Assembly: GCA_965223305.1 (NCBI GenBank)
Contig: CBDCWT010000026.1
Span: forward strand, 17,812-81,811
Length of the DNA stretch: 64,000 bases
Source: CBDCWT01 sp965223305
Lineage (GTDB): Bacteria; Planctomycetota; Planctomycetia; Pirellulales; Pirellulaceae
Reading direction: 5' to 3'
The first letter of the stretch is position 1. Every line of letters begins with the position of its first letter. Below, one piece after another: positions 1 to 10,710 of the stretch. The notes beneath the pieces were generated by a model. The model was not told the DNA's origin and searched no databases. It saw only the letters and a list, made by a program, of their open reading frames with translations. The translations under genes were made by a program, and so were the position numbers.

Positions 1-3000
1 GCTCGGTAGAGCTAGTTTCCGTTAGACGGATGCCTCGGCCAGAGACGAGCGGAGCGCCGGAGCTGAGCACATCAAAGTCATCGACTTCTGCGCCGTTACC
101 ACCGTCATCGGTCCAGCTGATATCCACGACGCTGTCGCAAACAGACGAGTCTCCTGTGGCGGTGACTGTGATATCGGTGTCCAGGTACGGATTGGCACTG
201 CCTTCGTTAATTGTGCCGGCGCTGCTGGAAAGAGAGTACTGGCAGGGATCATAGACATTGACGATGTGTGTCGCCGTCACCCCGTCGATGGTCGCAGTAA
301 GAGTAACGGTACTGGCGGACTCTGCGTCGGTGTCTGCGTAACTTTCCAACGACAAGCTAGGTAGAGAGGACGCCAAAATGTACGGTTGTGTGATTGGGCC
401 CGAAATGTCCTTCAAGACCCAATCCCCGTTTACACCGTAGTCGAGAGTACCTTCACCGTTGGTCTGCCATGTGAGTTGCATACTACTGGAACAGGTACCG
501 GTTTTGGCAAACGTAATCGTCTTAGAACCACCTTCCGTGTGATCGCTCTGACCGGCACTACTGAAGAGAATTTCTGGGTTGCAAGCGGAGCCGGAGTCGT
601 CATCGACGATATTGACAGTGCTGCTGTCTGATTCGCTAGTGGTGGTTGTCTGAGAAATGAAGTGATCTGGCCCGCGGGCCGTTACGAAAATAGGGATGAA
701 CTCATCGGAATGATCCGAGTCCTGTACGGAGACGATGTCAAAGCTCTTGGGCACTCCGTTTTCGATCCAGAGATTATCGAGGTCGGGATTTCCAACAACG
801 GAGTAGGCGTCACCCGCGCCCGTAGCGGTTTCGTGGATGCGAACGTCAACTGTACACTTAGCAAGCGAGTTGATCGTGATTTGTGCCGTTGTTGTACCGG
901 CACTCGAATCCTCATAAATCGTCGTCTGGTTCGGTGAGTTGTTTGCCAAAACGGTCAAACCACCACACGCCGCCGCTGTTGAATACGGCACCGACGCGCC
1001 CACGATCTGCAGTGTGGCCGTGTCGTAGCTGATATCTGACTCGTCCACTGCAGAATCCTGGCCATAGACCGTCACCACATGCGTCGGCAAGTCGTCGGCC
1101 GGATCGCCGCGGAAGGTGACCGTGCCGGCCTTCTCCGCTACGAGCGTCGCACTATAGAGCAGCTTCTGGCCGCTGCCAGTCGTGGCCACCACACCGGTTG
1201 CGGCCCCCGCCTCGCTCAGTACACCCGGCGTGGTGATGTCGTAGTCGCTGGCCCAGGGAAAGTCACTACTGAACTCCGGCGCGTTGACCACCGAAACCAA
1301 CTCCTGGTCGAACAGCACATCCAGGTAGGCACTGAACACTCCTTTGGGTACGGCTCGCTTGTCTTCGGCATACACCTCCAGAATGAACTCCTGGCCGGCG
1401 GTCGTTGTGGTCAGAACGTTGCCCAACTTGTCGACAAGCTTGAGAGTGAGTTCGACATCAGCCGCAGAAGGATTCACGGTGACCAGCACATCCTTGACGA
1501 TCTCGGAATGCCCGTCGCTAACGGTCACCTCGAACATCAACTCATCGGTGGCGATGTCGGGAACCGTGAAGGTGGCGGTCGCGGAGTCGGCGTTTTGCAA
1601 GGTGACGTCCGGACCAACCACCTGTTCCCACTGGTAACTGAGCGTACCGTTGTCGAAGGTGATGTTGTTGATCTGCAGCGTGACCGTGTCGTTGATGTCG
1701 AACGTGCCGGCGGGTGTGGCGGTGGCGCTGCCGAGCGCTGCGTCATAGTCGTCTAGTACATCGACGTCGATTGACACGAGCTTGGTCACCGTCGAGACGC
1801 CGTCAGAGACGTCGACCTGGAACGTCATCGTGTAGTCGACCAGCTGATTGGGCAGCTCCGCCATGTGTGCTGTGGGACTGTCGGCGTCCACGATCGGCAC
1901 CGGCGGGCCGCTGGTCTGTGTCCAGAGATAGGTCACCGTGCCCCCAGGGAACGAGACGGGGTCGATCATCAACTCGACCGGATCGCCCACACGGTAGGTG
2001 GGCAGGCTCTCATGGGTGACGGTGACATCCTTCCAGTTGATCTGGTTCGTACCCGCTCCGTGATAGTTGGTCATCAAGATCGGCTTGATATAGGCCGTGC
2101 CGGTGCGGAACTTGGAGGCCGCCGAGGGGCTTTCGCCCGTGATCGTTCCTGTGTATTCCTGCCAATCGGCGTCCGGGACCGGCTGATAGCCGAGCGGATA
2201 GTAGTTATAGCTGGCTCCGTAGCGGGCATTGCCCACCGCGGTCCCCGAGGTGACCGTGCCCAGCGACGAGGGCCAAGGGCTTTTGAGCGTAATCGTGTCG
2301 TTGATAAGGTCGATCCCACCTTGATCCCAAATTCCGGAGGAGGAGTGGTGGATGAGGCGCGAGTAGGAATAGTCCGGGTAGGTGTGACCGGTTGAGTCTT
2401 GGTAGCCGTACCAGATGAAGTTCCGCTTGTATCCGGTCGAGCCGTCGTGCCAGCCACTGGCGTCGTTGAGGTAGATGACGGTATCGCCGGGGTCGAGATC
2501 CTGGGCCAACGTGGTTTGGGCCGAGCCAGAAACCAATCGTATATGCCTGGCTTCGATGCGGTTGAAGTCGATATCGTAGGAATCGAAACCCAGGTATTGC
2601 TTGTTAGCGGCCACGTAGAGCCCCCCCGCCCCGTCACCGGATTGAGCCCAACCGCTGAGCCGGTAGGTCTCGCTGGTGTCGACCGGAATGAAATCGTCCC
2701 CGATGTAGGTCGTCTTGGCCGTTGTCGAGACCGTTTCAGAACCGCTAAACGTGGTGGCATCGAGGGCCGTTTCGACTGCTCCTACTACGGCACTCCCCGC
2801 GTCCACATTCACCGAGACGAACTCGGTCCAGGTGTCGGTGCCATCAGAGATCTCGACCTGAAAGCCCAGTGAGTAATCGATGAACGAATCGGGAGTCACA
2901 ATGCTGACGGTCGAAGTGTCTTCACCTGCAGCAGTGACCTGGGCCCCAGAGATCTGATTCCACTCGTACGTCAAGTTGCCCGGAGGATGGTCGATCGCGT

Positions 3001-5894
3001 TGACGTGCAAGTCGACAGTATCTCCCGCTTGGAAGCGATCCAAGCTCTCGTGCGTGAACTCGACGTTCCGCCAGTTGATCTGGTTCGTACCCGCTCCGTG
3101 ATAGTTGGTCATCAAAATTGGCTTGATGTAAGCCGTACCGGTACGGAACTTAGTAGCCGACGAGGCGCTTTCGCCAGTGATCGTGCCCGAATATTCCTGC
3201 CAATCGCCGTCAGGTACCGGGTCATAGCCGAGAGGATGGTAGTTATAGGTGGCTCCATAGCGGGAATTGCCGACCGCCGTGCCTGCGGTGACCGTACCTA
3301 GTGACGAAGGCCAGGGGTTTTTTAGCGTGATCGTGTCGTTGGTGAAGTTGATCCCGCTCTGGTCCCAAACTCCCGAGTAGTCGTCGTGAACGTTGCGCGA
3401 GTAGGTATAGTCCGGGTAGGTGTGACCGGTCGAGTCTTGGTAGCCGTACCAGATGAAGTTACGTTTGTACCCGGTCGAACCATCGTGCCAGCCTGTGGCG
3501 TCGTTGAGGTAGATGACCGTATCGCCGGGGTCGAGATCCTGGGCCAACGTGGTCTGGGCCGAACCAGAGACCAGCTGGACATGCTTACTTTCGATGCGGT
3601 TGAAGTCGATATCGTAAGAATCCCATCCCAAGTACTGCGCGTTGCCGGTGACGTAGAGCCCTCCCGCCCCGTCACCGGAATGAGCCCAGCCGCTGAGCCG
3701 ATAGGTCTCGCTGGTGTCGACCGGGATGAAATCGTCTCCGATGTAGGTGGTCTTGGCCGTGGTGGAAACCGTTTCGGCACCGCCAAAGGTGGTGGCATCG
3801 AGACTGGCCGTGGCCCCATCCGAGGCCGTTTGCAAATCCGATTCTGCGGCATCGCCGTCGACTAGGCCTGCCCCAGCAACCATGCTGCTCAGTGGAATCG
3901 CCTCGGCCGTGTCCCGCAGCGATTGATAGAGCTCGTCGGGAGAGGCGCCGTTGACGGCCTCGAGCAACAGCGCTGCTAGACCCACGGCATGGGCCGCTGA
4001 CGCCGAAGTACCCAGGAAGTTGGGATCGGAATCGGTATCCTCAGGTACGTCGACACCGAAGAAGGTCGTGTTGCCACCATCGGGAGCAGTAAAGTCGGGC
4101 TTGGCTCGCGTGACCGGACTGGTATACGAGTTGCCCGCGGTGTCGAAGTAGATCGGAGTGCCGCCGACCGAAGAGTAGGGCTGCACATCCGGTGGTGTGG
4201 TGCCAAACTCCGGAGTGTCGTCCCAGAAAGTTGCCCCCACGGTGGCCGCACCGAAGGCGTTGGCGTGCCCGTAGATGGTGCTGCTGTTGGTGGCAAACTC
4301 GAGGTTCGTCATCCCAGACGTCGCGTTGCTGAACTCGACGTACTTGATCAAGTCGGGCGCATCGCCATCGTAGTTGACGATCATCAAGCTGTAATCGGCC
4401 GCTGCCCCGAGGTGTTGATACTGCAGCACTTCCACGGCATCGGCACCGAGGTTGCTATCGAGGCTGGCCGCCACCACCTTGTTCTGGTCGTTGAGGATGT
4501 AGATATCCATGTCGGTCGAAGCGCCGGCACTGCCGGTGACCGAAGCAAACGGCTGGTTCCACTGAAAGGAAAGCGTGACCTGCTGCCCGTCATCCAACGT
4601 AAAGCCCTGTTTGTCATCGACGGCCGTACCGGGATCGAAGTCGTGCGAGGTACCGCCGGCAAAGGGAGGTGCACCGTTGACTGAAGCAAGAGCACTGGCC
4701 GCATAGGTCGTCCCTTGCCGGTACGTGCTCTCGTAGGAATGGTCGGCGTTGTTGCCCGCGGCCACAAAATAGCCGACACCCTCGGCGTAGGCGTTGTCGA
4801 TCGCTTGGGCGATGATGCCGTCCTGGAAGAAGGGCTCGGCATAGTACATCACGTCGTCGACGATCAGGTTCGCGCCGGCCGTTTCGTGTAGGTCGGTGAT
4901 GCTCTGCGCAAAAGCAGCTTGGCCCAGCGTCGCGGTGGCAAAGGCCAGCTCGGCGCCGGGCGCGATGTCGTGGATCGTCTGCAGCATGGCGCGGCCTTCA
5001 TCCAAGCCGCCGGAAGTCATGTCGCTGAGCACATTCACGGCGGTGGTATAGCCGTTGGGGTTGCCGTTACCGGGCAGCTCGCCCGCCGTGACGTCCGACG
5101 CCGCGTCGCCAAGGGTGTTGTAGCTGTCGGACAAGACGCCGATTGTGACCCCGAAACCGTCCACATTGAGGTTCGTGCGCAGGTCGTCCGAAAGCTGTGC
5201 GGTTATCGCCCTGGGTCGAGACGGACGCGGTCTGAGAGATGAAGGGACGTACCGAGCGGACGCGGTTGAGGTCCGCTAGATCTTCCAGTTTGTCGATGGG
5301 AACTAAGCCTGAAATGACTTGGCGATGCGCACCGGTGACATCCATACCCAGCTCAGTGAGTTGCTTCTCCAGCTCGTCCGGATCCCCGTAGGCCACAACG
5401 TCCACGACCACTTTTTCTTCGCCCATTTCGTTGTGGACTTTGAGCAGCCGGTCTTCGGGCGTGAACTCCTGCAGCGGGCCGGGATGTTGGCGGACAATCT
5501 CCTCCTTGGCTTTGTGCTGCTCGAATTCAGGCACCAGAAAGGCCAGCTGAGTTCCCACTTTACGCAACTGGCCGTCCTTGGCGTCGCTGTGCGTGCCGAA
5601 GACCGAGAGGGTCGCTTTTTGCCAGGCGGAGGAGCTGTCGCGGGTCAGGTCAGCCACCTCGACTGCGGGTGGCTTCTCGCGGGGAAAGGCGTCGATCGGT
5701 TCCGCGGCGGGGGGCGAGGGATCTTTGGCTTCCGTTTCAGCGGGCCCCTTCTCTAGCGGCTGGCCGGCCAGCAGGCGGCGGTCTTCAAGCGACTCGGAAA
5801 GAAGTTTGCGGTACAGCTTTTGTCGGCGCAGACGCTGCTGACGTTTCTTGAGGCTGCGGCGAACGAGACTTGATAACTGGGGCAGTCGATTCAT
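1..5894 (-). CDS. Giant secreted surface protein with peptidase-like domain, partial and frameshifted
   Basis: The reading frame starts at ATG 5894 with a basic N-terminus and the planctomycete motif ESLEDRRLLAG near residue 35, so it is probably exported. That frame runs to about 5217 and then stops at 5067. From about 5200 a second frame, shifted by one base, is open to the left edge, so one frameshift splits the gene. The second frame begins with a subtilase/sedolisin-like domain (about 5190-3900): GVTIGVLSDSYN (Asp), DEGRAMLQTIHDIAPGA, AAGN, and GTSASAAHAVGLAALLLEA (Ser). The usual His position carries Glu. Next come two copies of a 250-residue module, each followed by a PKD-like segment, and a further PKD-like segment at about 1790-1470. 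A cohesin-like domain (about 1465-1010, GVFSAYLDVLFDQELVS) and Calx-beta-like repeats reach the edge. The C-terminus is outside the window. Family assignment is firm; function is unknown. Confidence 0.75.
2010..2763 (-). repeat. Long intragenic direct repeat, copy 2
   Basis: This is the downstream copy, in the direction of translation, of a module of about 755 bp inside the giant surface protein. It begins at LDATTFSGSETVSTTAKTTY and ends just after TNYHGAGTNQINW. Long blocks of nucleotides are identical to the copy at 3042-3802, which points to recent duplication or gene conversion. Confidence 0.85.
3042..3802 (-). repeat. Long intragenic direct repeat, copy 1
   Basis: This is the upstream copy of the module at 2010-2763. 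It encodes LDATTFGGAETVSTTAKTTY through TNYHGAGTNQINW. The centre contains IWYGYQDSTGHTYPDYTYSR, also present in the other copy with few changes. I do not recognise the fold; the start resembles a carbohydrate-binding or discoidin-like beta-sandwich (inference). Confidence 0.85.
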
Positions 5895-6562
5895 GGGAGT
5901 ATCCTCTCATCCCGTGTAATGAATCCCAGTGCGCGCAAGGGGGACTTTGAAGGCTTGCGTCGAGGGAGGGGCAATATGCTGCTTTTGAAACTGCGATCTT
6001 TCGCCATTCTGCGGGCACAATATCTTGAATTCGTCGCACTTTTCTGAAGTGCGAAGCGTGCGGGAAGAGTTGCTGTATCACCGCAAGTTGTTCCCTCGCT
6101 GACGCTTCGGGTTCCGACGGAGGCCCAGGGCAACTTCGAGACGTGCCGCTTGGGGCGCGGGCAGACAGGGGTGGTACCAAGCCGCGCGAAGCCATGCGGA
6201 ACAGCACCGCACGCTTGGTCGCGACTGAAACGAGTTGTCTGGAGACCGAACACCGGCCGCTCCGAAATGTGTTTACACTCGGGCCCTATAGGTACTAATG
6301 CAAAACGGAGACAAAAACGTCACGGAAAATTTAAAAACTTTCATCTTTCTTTCCGCGCCACGCGCCGGTGGACGTGTAACACCAATCACACAAACCACTT
6401 CACGACACGACATGGTGGTAAAAAAAATTTCACCCGATTTCGACGCGCACCATCAATTTGTTGGCGAATATCAAGTTGTGGACACAAAGATCACACACGC
6501 GCTTTGTGCGTTTGGATTGTCTCAGATGAGCAGCTGTTGGTGCCGTGGGTTTGATGGACACC

Positions 6563-6638
6563 TCCGCCTCTATCCGGTTCATGTTTTTGATCCTCTGCTT
6601 CTGCTTTTTTTGACAGGATTTACAGGATCAACAGGATG
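6563..6638 (+). repeat. GACAGGATTTACAGGAT hairpin repeat, copy 1
   Basis: It starts CTCCGCCTCTATCCGGTTCA and ends TTGACAGGATTTACAGGATC plus AACAGGAT. The two halves are roughly inverted repeats of each other (ATCCTGTT/TGATCCT against AGGATCAACAGGAT). It matches the element at 6750-6825. Confidence 0.7.
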
Positions 6639-6749
6639 GCCGGGGATCGTGATCCAAAATCAGCCGCTGGGCGGTAGGCCCACGGTTTCGAATCAAGCAA
6701 CTCCGATGTATTTTGGCTCGGCAGGAGCCTCGCCCTCCCGAGCGTCTTG

Positions 6750-6825
6750 CTCCGCCTCTATCCTGTTCAGCTTGTTGATCCTGTCTTCTGCTTTTTTGAC
6801 AGGATTTACAGGATCGACAGGGATG
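6750..6825 (+). repeat. GACAGGATTTACAGGAT hairpin repeat, copy 2
   Basis: It runs from CTCCGCCTCTATCCTGTTCA to ACAGGATCGACAGGGAT. It has the same orientation as copy 1, about 110 bp downstream, and the same imperfect inverted-repeat design. Confidence 0.7.
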
Positions 6826-7084
6826 GGCTGTGGGACGCAGCTTTGGCCAAGATTCCGCCCAAACCTAGTATTTCGTCGCTACTGCCCTCGCTGACGCTTT
6901 GGGTTTCGATTGAGGCGTAACCTCGAAGCTTGGGCTTACTAACAGCGAATTCGAAATCTCGTGTACACAAGATTGCGAAAGCGAAAGTACGAATTCAAAG
7001 CGATTTCGGCTCGGCGGGAGCCTCGCCCTCCCGAGCGCGTGGCGCGGATGTTGTTTTGCGCGGGGTGTGAGGGACACCTACGCC

Positions 7085-8745
7085 TTAAATCCGTTCTCCT
7101 AGCCGTTCGGCCAGCCGGCGGAGTGGTAGACTGGCATCCTCCCGACTCAAATGAACCTGAATCAGACTCAGCTCCGTGTCGGCAGCCCAGGCCTTCCGCA
7201 GAGCCTCATCGAACTCGCCTTCGGTGGCGACCTCATACCCGCACCCACCACCGAGAACTTCCGGCAAACGGCTGTAGTTCCAACCGTGAATCTCGTTGTA
7301 CTCCCAATCACCCGGATGCAAGATCCGCTCAGTACCGTATCCGCCATTGTCCAACACCAGCACGATAGGCGCGAAACCGTGCCGCACGATTGTGGAAAGC
7401 TCCATTCCGGTCATCTGAAACGCACCGTCGCCGCATACCACCAACACCCGGTCGTCGGGGCGCGCCACTTGAGCGCCCAGCGCAGCAGGAACCGAGAATC
7501 CCATCGACGTGTAGTAAGCAGGGCTGATGAAGTCGGTGCGATCGTGGGTCACTAACTCGGTCGCAGCGAACAGCGCATCGCCGATATCCGCGATCACGAT
7601 CGTCTGATCGTCGATCTGCTGGTTGAGCCGAGCCATCACGCGAGTGATCGTCAACGGCTCGGTCGGGCGCAGCTGAAACGGCTGCTCGGCGTGGTCGCTG
7701 AGCGGTGGCGATTCCCGCCGCGGCGGCGTCGGGTCACGGCTAAGCAACTCGTCGATAAAGTCGCCCGGCAAGACATCGTGATAATGGTGATGCCGGATCC
7801 GCAGCTGCTCGCTCGTCACATAAATACACTTGGCCGGATCGAGATTGGCGGTGTAGATCCCCAGGTTCAGGTCGGTCATGAAGGTACCGAGCAGCAACAC
7901 GCAGTCGCTCTCCTCCACAAATTGGGTCACCGTAGCGTCCCCCATGGCACCTTCGTAGAGTCCGATGTAAAGCGGATGGGTCTCGCGAATCACGCTCTTG
8001 CCCAGCAACGTCGAGGCGATCGGTATCTGCGCTGACTCGGCCAGCGTCAATACCTTGTCCTGCAGGCCAAAACGGTGGATCTCGATTCCAGCGATGATGA
8101 TCGGCCGTTTGGATTGATTGAGCAGCCGGCTCGCCTCCTCAGCCGCTTCAGCCGCCGCTTGCATGTCGCTGACTAGCTCCGTCGGCTGAAACGAATGGGC
8201 GATGTGCGGCACCACATGCACCATGTCCCGCGGCAACTCCAAGTAGACAGGACGTTTGAACCTAGCTGCGGCATCCAAGACCCGGTCGATCTCGCGAAAC
8301 GCCGTCACCGGGTCCTTTAGTTCGGCCCCGGCGACGCACAGCTTCTCGAAGACCTCCAGCTGAGTCCGGAACTCGCGCACTTTGTGGTGCAGCAGTGGAT
8401 TGTTCACTCGTTCGTCACCGAGCCGGGGGAACCCGTCAAAACAACCACCGGCGACTTCTCCGCGTAAGCCCCGGCAACCGAGTTGCAAATGGAGAGACCG
8501 CCGACGCAGTAGGTGACGCAGACGGCGCCCATGCCGTTGATCCGCGCGTAGGCGTCTGCTGCAAAACCGGCGCAATCTTCGCGCGTGCACCCCACCACAT
8601 TGATCGGACTCTGCTCCAACATGCCATAAAAGCTCAAGACGTAGTCGCCTGGAATCCCGAACACGTCGTGGATCCCGTAGTCTTGCAGTCGACGGATTAA
8701 GTATTGACCGATCGATAGGCCGGCTGTGTCTGCGGGTGTTGCCAT
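7085..8745 (-). CDS. Thiamine-diphosphate 2-oxoacid decarboxylase (pyruvate/indolepyruvate decarboxylase type), frameshifted
   Basis: Members of this family decarboxylate 2-oxoacids such as pyruvate or indolepyruvate using thiamine diphosphate and Mg2+. The start is ATG 8745. The first 113 residues carry FGIPGDYVLSFYGMLEQ and TREDCAGFAADAYARING; the Glu is the cofactor-activating residue. This frame stops at 8404. From about 8425 the next frame continues without loss of sequence: ERVNNPLLHHKVREF, then the cofactor-binding motif VVCGDGAFQMTGMELS ... LVLDNGGYGTE. A one-base change in the run of five C at about 8424-8428 joins the halves into about 555 residues, the normal family length. It may be a sequencing error or a recent inactivating mutation. 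The substrate cannot be told from sequence. It stands alone, upstream of no obvious pathway partner. Confidence 0.8.
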
Positions 8746-8792
8746 AGCTCTCTCTTGGAAGTTGGATGGCTTTGGTTTGCGTCCGTCTTGCC

Positions 8793-8960
8793 TTCACCCT
8801 CACCCTAACCCTCTCCCGCAAGCGGGAGAGGGGACTGCTCTCGCCCTCACCCTAACCCTCTCCCGCAGGCGGGAGAGGGGACTGTTCTCGCCCTCGTCCT
8901 AACCCCGGGAGAGGGGGACCGAAGTCTGTGTTCTCCCGTGAAAACGGGAGGGGGGAACAA
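8793..8960. repeat. Tandem CCCTCACCCTAACCCTCTCCC palindromic repeats
   Basis: Two close tandem units read CCTCACCCTAACCCTCTCCC followed by GC-A/G-GCGGGAGAGGGGACT, and a degraded third unit follows at about 8898. Each unit can fold on itself (CTCTCCCGC/GCGGGAGAG). It lies upstream of the decarboxylase gene. This is a repeat of REP type; the function is unknown. Confidence 0.75.
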
Positions 8961-9045
8961 GATTTATCCTCACGCCAGCGCCCGCCGGCGGAAGAAGGAC
9001 AGACCGGACCGCCGCGTCGGCTGTTTTGCTCGATTCGAGACCAGC

Positions 9046-9288
9046 CTAGGACTTAGAACCTTCCATCCTTCTCCATAGCAGGACGGCCCAGCCGCCCAAA
9101 AAAAGTGCCACGCAGACGAGGACAATCATGCCTCGCAGAGGATGTGGCGCGAAATGGACCTCACCGTTCGACTGGTCATAGCCGAATAGAAAAGTTCCCA
9201 ACGCCAACAGGCTGCCCCAAACCCCGACTGCGGCCATGACCGCCAGCAACAACCGCCGGCTGTCAGCGGTGCCAGAAGATTTGATCAC
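9046..9288 (-). CDS. Small membrane protein, two predicted helices
   Basis: The protein has 80 residues. The start is GTG 9288 in the GTGA overlap with the stop of the preceding gene, which implies translational coupling. Two hydrophobic segments are visible, LLLAVMAAVGVWGSLLALGT and MIVLVCVALFLGGWAVLLW, separated by a short polar loop. The C-terminus is basic (RRMEGSKS). No family is recognised. It is the last gene of a probable ilvC operon, but nothing links it to amino acid synthesis. Confidence 0.6.
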   Translation of the reverse strand: MIKSSGTADSRRLLLAVMAAVGVWGSLLALGTFLFGYDQSNGEVHFAPHPLRGMIVLVCVALFLGGWAVLLWRRMEGSKS

Positions 9289-9563
9289 TCGCCGTCCCCT
9301 AGCCTGCGAATTGTCGAAAACTCATCTAAGGTGAGCGTGGTAAGTTCGCCATCGTCAAGGCGCAGGACGATCACGTCGCTGAACACTTTGTCGTCAAAGC
9401 TGCGGTCGTGATGCAGCGAGTGCCGCCGCCGTTCCTTGCTAACGACCGTACCAACCGTTGCCGTCTGCCAGCGTCGAAAACCAACCTTGACCTCATGCGC
9501 GAGCTCGATCCGATCGCCAGGCTGTAAGGAGGCGTAAACGGAAAGCGTTTGGGCGTAAGCCAT
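9285..9563 (-). CDS. Hypothetical protein in ilvC operon
   Basis: The ATG at 9563 (MAYAQTLSVYASLQPGDRIE) is preferred over a GTG nine bases upstream. The protein has 92 residues and is soluble, mostly beta by eye. The segment LQPGDRIELAHEVKVGFRRW suggests a small SH3-like or PilZ-like barrel, which is only an inference. It is 43 bp downstream of ilvC and overlaps the next small membrane protein gene by four bases. No family is recognised. Confidence 0.6.
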   Translation of the reverse strand: MAYAQTLSVYASLQPGDRIELAHEVKVGFRRWQTATVGTVVSKERRRHSLHHDRSFDDKVFSDVIVLRLDDGELTTLTLDEFSTIRRLGDGE

Positions 9564-9606
9564 GAGTTTCACTCACCGACCCCCTCGGTCCAGATCCGCC
9601 GAGGGG

Positions 9607-10605
9607 TTACTTGGCGTCAATCCAGGACATCAAGCTACGCAGCTGCTTGCCGACCTTTTCGATCTGCAGCGCCCGGTCGCGCCGCCTCATCGCTTTGAAG
9701 GCGGGCGCCCCACCGCGATTCTCCAATATCCACTCGCGGGCGAAGTGCCCGTTCTGGATCTCGCTGAGGATCCGCTTCATTTCCCGACGGGTCTCTTCGG
9801 TAATGACTCGTGGCCCCCGCGTGTAGTCTCCGTACTCAGCAGTGTTGGAAACGCTGTACCGCATGTAGGTGAGCCCACCCTGGTAAAAAAGATCGACGAT
9901 CAACTTCAGCTCGTGCATGCACTCGAAGTAGGCCATCTCCGGCTGGTAGCCGGCCTCGACGAGCGTCTCGAACGCAGCTTTGACCAGCTCACTGACTCCG
10001 CCACACAATACTACTTGTTCTCCGAACAAGTCGGTCTCAGTTTCCTCGGCAAATGTGGTCTCGATGACGCCGCCACGCGTGCCGCCGATTCCCTTGGCAT
10101 AGGCCAACCCGGCGGCCTTCGTCTCCTCCGATGCACCTTCACCCACCGCGATCAGACACGGCACTCCGCCCCCCGCCTCAAATTCGCTTCGCACGAGATG
10201 TCCCGGACCCTTGGGAGCGACCAGCAACGTATCGACGCCCTCAGGGGGCTCGACCTGGCCAAAATGCACATTGAAGCCGTGGGAGCACATCAAGATGTTT
10301 CCCGGTGTCAGATGGTCGCGGATGTCCTGGCGATAGATATCGCCCTGCACCTCGTCCGGTAGCAGGACGTTCACCAAGTCGCCACGCCTTGTCGCTTCGT
10401 CAATCGGCAACGGCTCGAAGCCATGGCTGACCGCTAAGTCGTAGTTCTCACTTCCAGGACGCTGGCCCACGATGACCTGGCAGCCGCTATCGCGGAGGTT
10501 CTGGGCCTGGGCGTGTCCTTGCGAACCATAACCGAGAATGGCGATGGTCTTGTCCTTCAACACGGACAGATCCGCGTCGTTGTCGTAGTAGATCTTGGCC
10601 ACCAT
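9607..10605 (-). CDS. ilvC: Ketol-acid reductoisomerase
   Basis: The enzyme converts acetolactate or acetohydroxybutyrate to the dihydroxy acids of valine, leucine and isoleucine synthesis, using NAD(P)H and Mg2+. At 332 residues it is the short class I form. The dinucleotide motif is GYGSQG (25-30). Metal ligands lie in DLFGEQ (Asp192, Glu196) and the later acidic helix ECMHELKLIVDLFYQ. It follows ilvH in the same direction across a 356-bp gap that holds a repeat, and two small genes follow it. Family and role are secure. Confidence 0.97.
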   Translation of the reverse strand: MVAKIYYDNDADLSVLKDKTIAILGYGSQGHAQAQNLRDSGCQVIVGQRPGSENYDLAVSHGFEPLPIDEATRRGDLVNVLLPDEVQGDIYRQDIRDHLTPGNILMCSHGFNVHFGQVEPPEGVDTLLVAPKGPGHLVRSEFEAGGGVPCLIAVGEGASEETKAAGLAYAKGIGGTRGGVIETTFAEETETDLFGEQVVLCGGVSELVKAAFETLVEAGYQPEMAYFECMHELKLIVDLFYQGGLTYMRYSVSNTAEYGDYTRGPRVITEETRREMKRILSEIQNGHFAREWILENRGGAPAFKAMRRRDRALQIEKVGKQLRSLMSWIDAK

Positions 10606-10710
10606 TGTCTCTTTGCTAGCTCCTATTTCATGGTCGTAGGTTCAGGCCGGCTGACGTCGCGTGCTGACCTCCCCCGCTTGGAGGCTGTGCGGCTCTTCCG
10701 TTAGTGCATG

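Larger units (their letters stand above)
5895..7084. other. 1.2-kb intergenic region with dispersed repeats, no gene seen
   Basis: I see no convincing gene. The part next to the giant gene (about 6280-6500) is more AT-rich than its surroundings and may hold its promoter. The rest contains repeats: two copies of a hairpin element (6563-6638 and 6750-6825), two copies of a GGCTCGGC-GGAGCCTCGCC repeat (6716-6744 and 7009-7040), a degenerate CAGCCGCTGGGCG repeat near 6660, and a CTCGCTGACGCTTCGGGTTTC-like word near 6092 and 6887. Confidence 0.6.

Noticed and set aside
1079..1756. Long plus-strand frames over the giant gene at the left edge
   Set aside because: They lie opposite the minus-strand surface protein, show no domain, and have the composition expected of a reverse-strand shadow in GC-rich DNA.
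6298..6894. 198-residue plus-strand frame
   Set aside because: It runs through two copies of the GACAGGATTTACAGGAT repeat and other repeats; the protein shows no domain and repeats the same LTGFTGSTG string because of the DNA repeat.
8404..8430. Selenocysteine readthrough at the TGA of the decarboxylase
   Set aside because: The conserved sequence continues in a different frame, so the TGA is a result of a frameshift and not a recoded codon.
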